DNA from: Candidatus Latescibacterota bacterium
Lineage (GTDB): Bacteria; Latescibacterota; UBA2968; UBA8231
Length of the DNA stretch: 51,403 nucleotides
Assembly: GCA_022826515.1 (NCBI GenBank)
Contig: JAJDUT010000056.1
Coordinates: 1 to 51,403, forward strand
Direction: 5' to 3'
Made by a program: the position numbers and the translations under genes. The notes under the pieces are model-generated. The model had not been told where the DNA came from and did not search any database. It saw only the letters and a list, made by a program, of their open reading frames with translations. Each line of letters opens with the position of its first letter. The first letter of the stretch is position 1. This document shows, one piece after another, positions 51,403-51,403 of the stretch.

Positions 51403-51403
51403 A

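Noticed and set aside
1..51403. CRISPR arrays, rRNA and tRNA genes
   Set aside because: No regularly spaced direct repeats, rRNA-like stretches or tRNA cloverleaf with a GTTCGAATC-type T-loop were seen on reading either strand.

Overview
The window is 51.4 kb of mostly GC-rich, densely coded bacterial chromosome with many ATGA-type overlaps. The cell looks Gram-negative. There is a TolC-type outer-membrane channel, an LpxH-like phosphoesterase, several lipoproteins, a TonB-like N-terminus, and an FG-GAP protein ending in a C-terminal FlgD/T9SS-like domain with the motif NYPNPFNPATTI. Together with a futalosine menaquinone operon, this fits an uncultured FCB-superphylum lineage such as Latescibacterota. 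That assignment is inference; no rRNA or marker gene is present.

Layout. 1-4.2 kb is a lower-GC accessory region: a frameshifted IS1595-type transposase, small unknown proteins, a fibronectin/beta-propeller lipoprotein behind a hairpin that covers its own Shine-Dalgarno, and two tiny twin-leader genes. 4.2-5.9 kb is a small cassette with an AAA ATPase and a deleted DUF4276 partner. It is flanked by two copies of the 3' end of the rfbC-like gene. 5.8-26 kb is mostly housekeeping: rfbC, SEC-C protein, ECF sigma factor, M42 peptidase, prenyl synthase, SIS isomerase plus transaldolase, TolC, DksA/TraR-like protein, glycoside-hydrolase-like lipoprotein, UVR-motif protein, HEAT lipoprotein, Mrp ATPase, Gfo/Idh dehydrogenase, M23 peptidase, LpxH-like enzyme, RsmF-like methylase, UbiX and a YjhG-type dehydratase. 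26.2-27.2 kb is an RfbB-like sugar dehydratase.

27.3-35.1 kb is a defence/mobile island: Fic protein, RelE/RHH toxin-antitoxin pair, a fossil copy of the Fic 3' end, a 1,182-residue SIR2 protein, the tail of a restriction-modification enzyme, a ParA ATPase, and an AlbA_2/HATPase gene interrupted by an in-frame TAA. 35.2-39.2 kb is an operon of mqnE, mqnC, mqnA and a UbiA prenyltransferase. These make menaquinone from chorismate through aminofutalosine; mqnB and mqnD are not in the window.

39.4-51.4 kb is one long minus-strand run that looks like a coherent, undescribed system. In transcription order it holds a TlpA/MauD-like thiol oxidoreductase (cut by the window edge), two tandem-duplicated secreted peptides with eight cysteines each, and an FG-GAP protein with a sorting domain. 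These are followed by a glycosyltransferase fused to a transglutaminase-like domain, a family-2 glycosyltransferase, a TPR protein, a second FG-GAP protein and a TonB/DUF4159 protein. Each peptide gene is followed by a hairpin whose base changes preserve pairing on the minus strand. The peptide leaders are almost identical while the Cys-rich cores differ. My best reading is a disulfide-rich exported peptide with dedicated oxidation and possibly glycosylation or surface display; its function is unknown.
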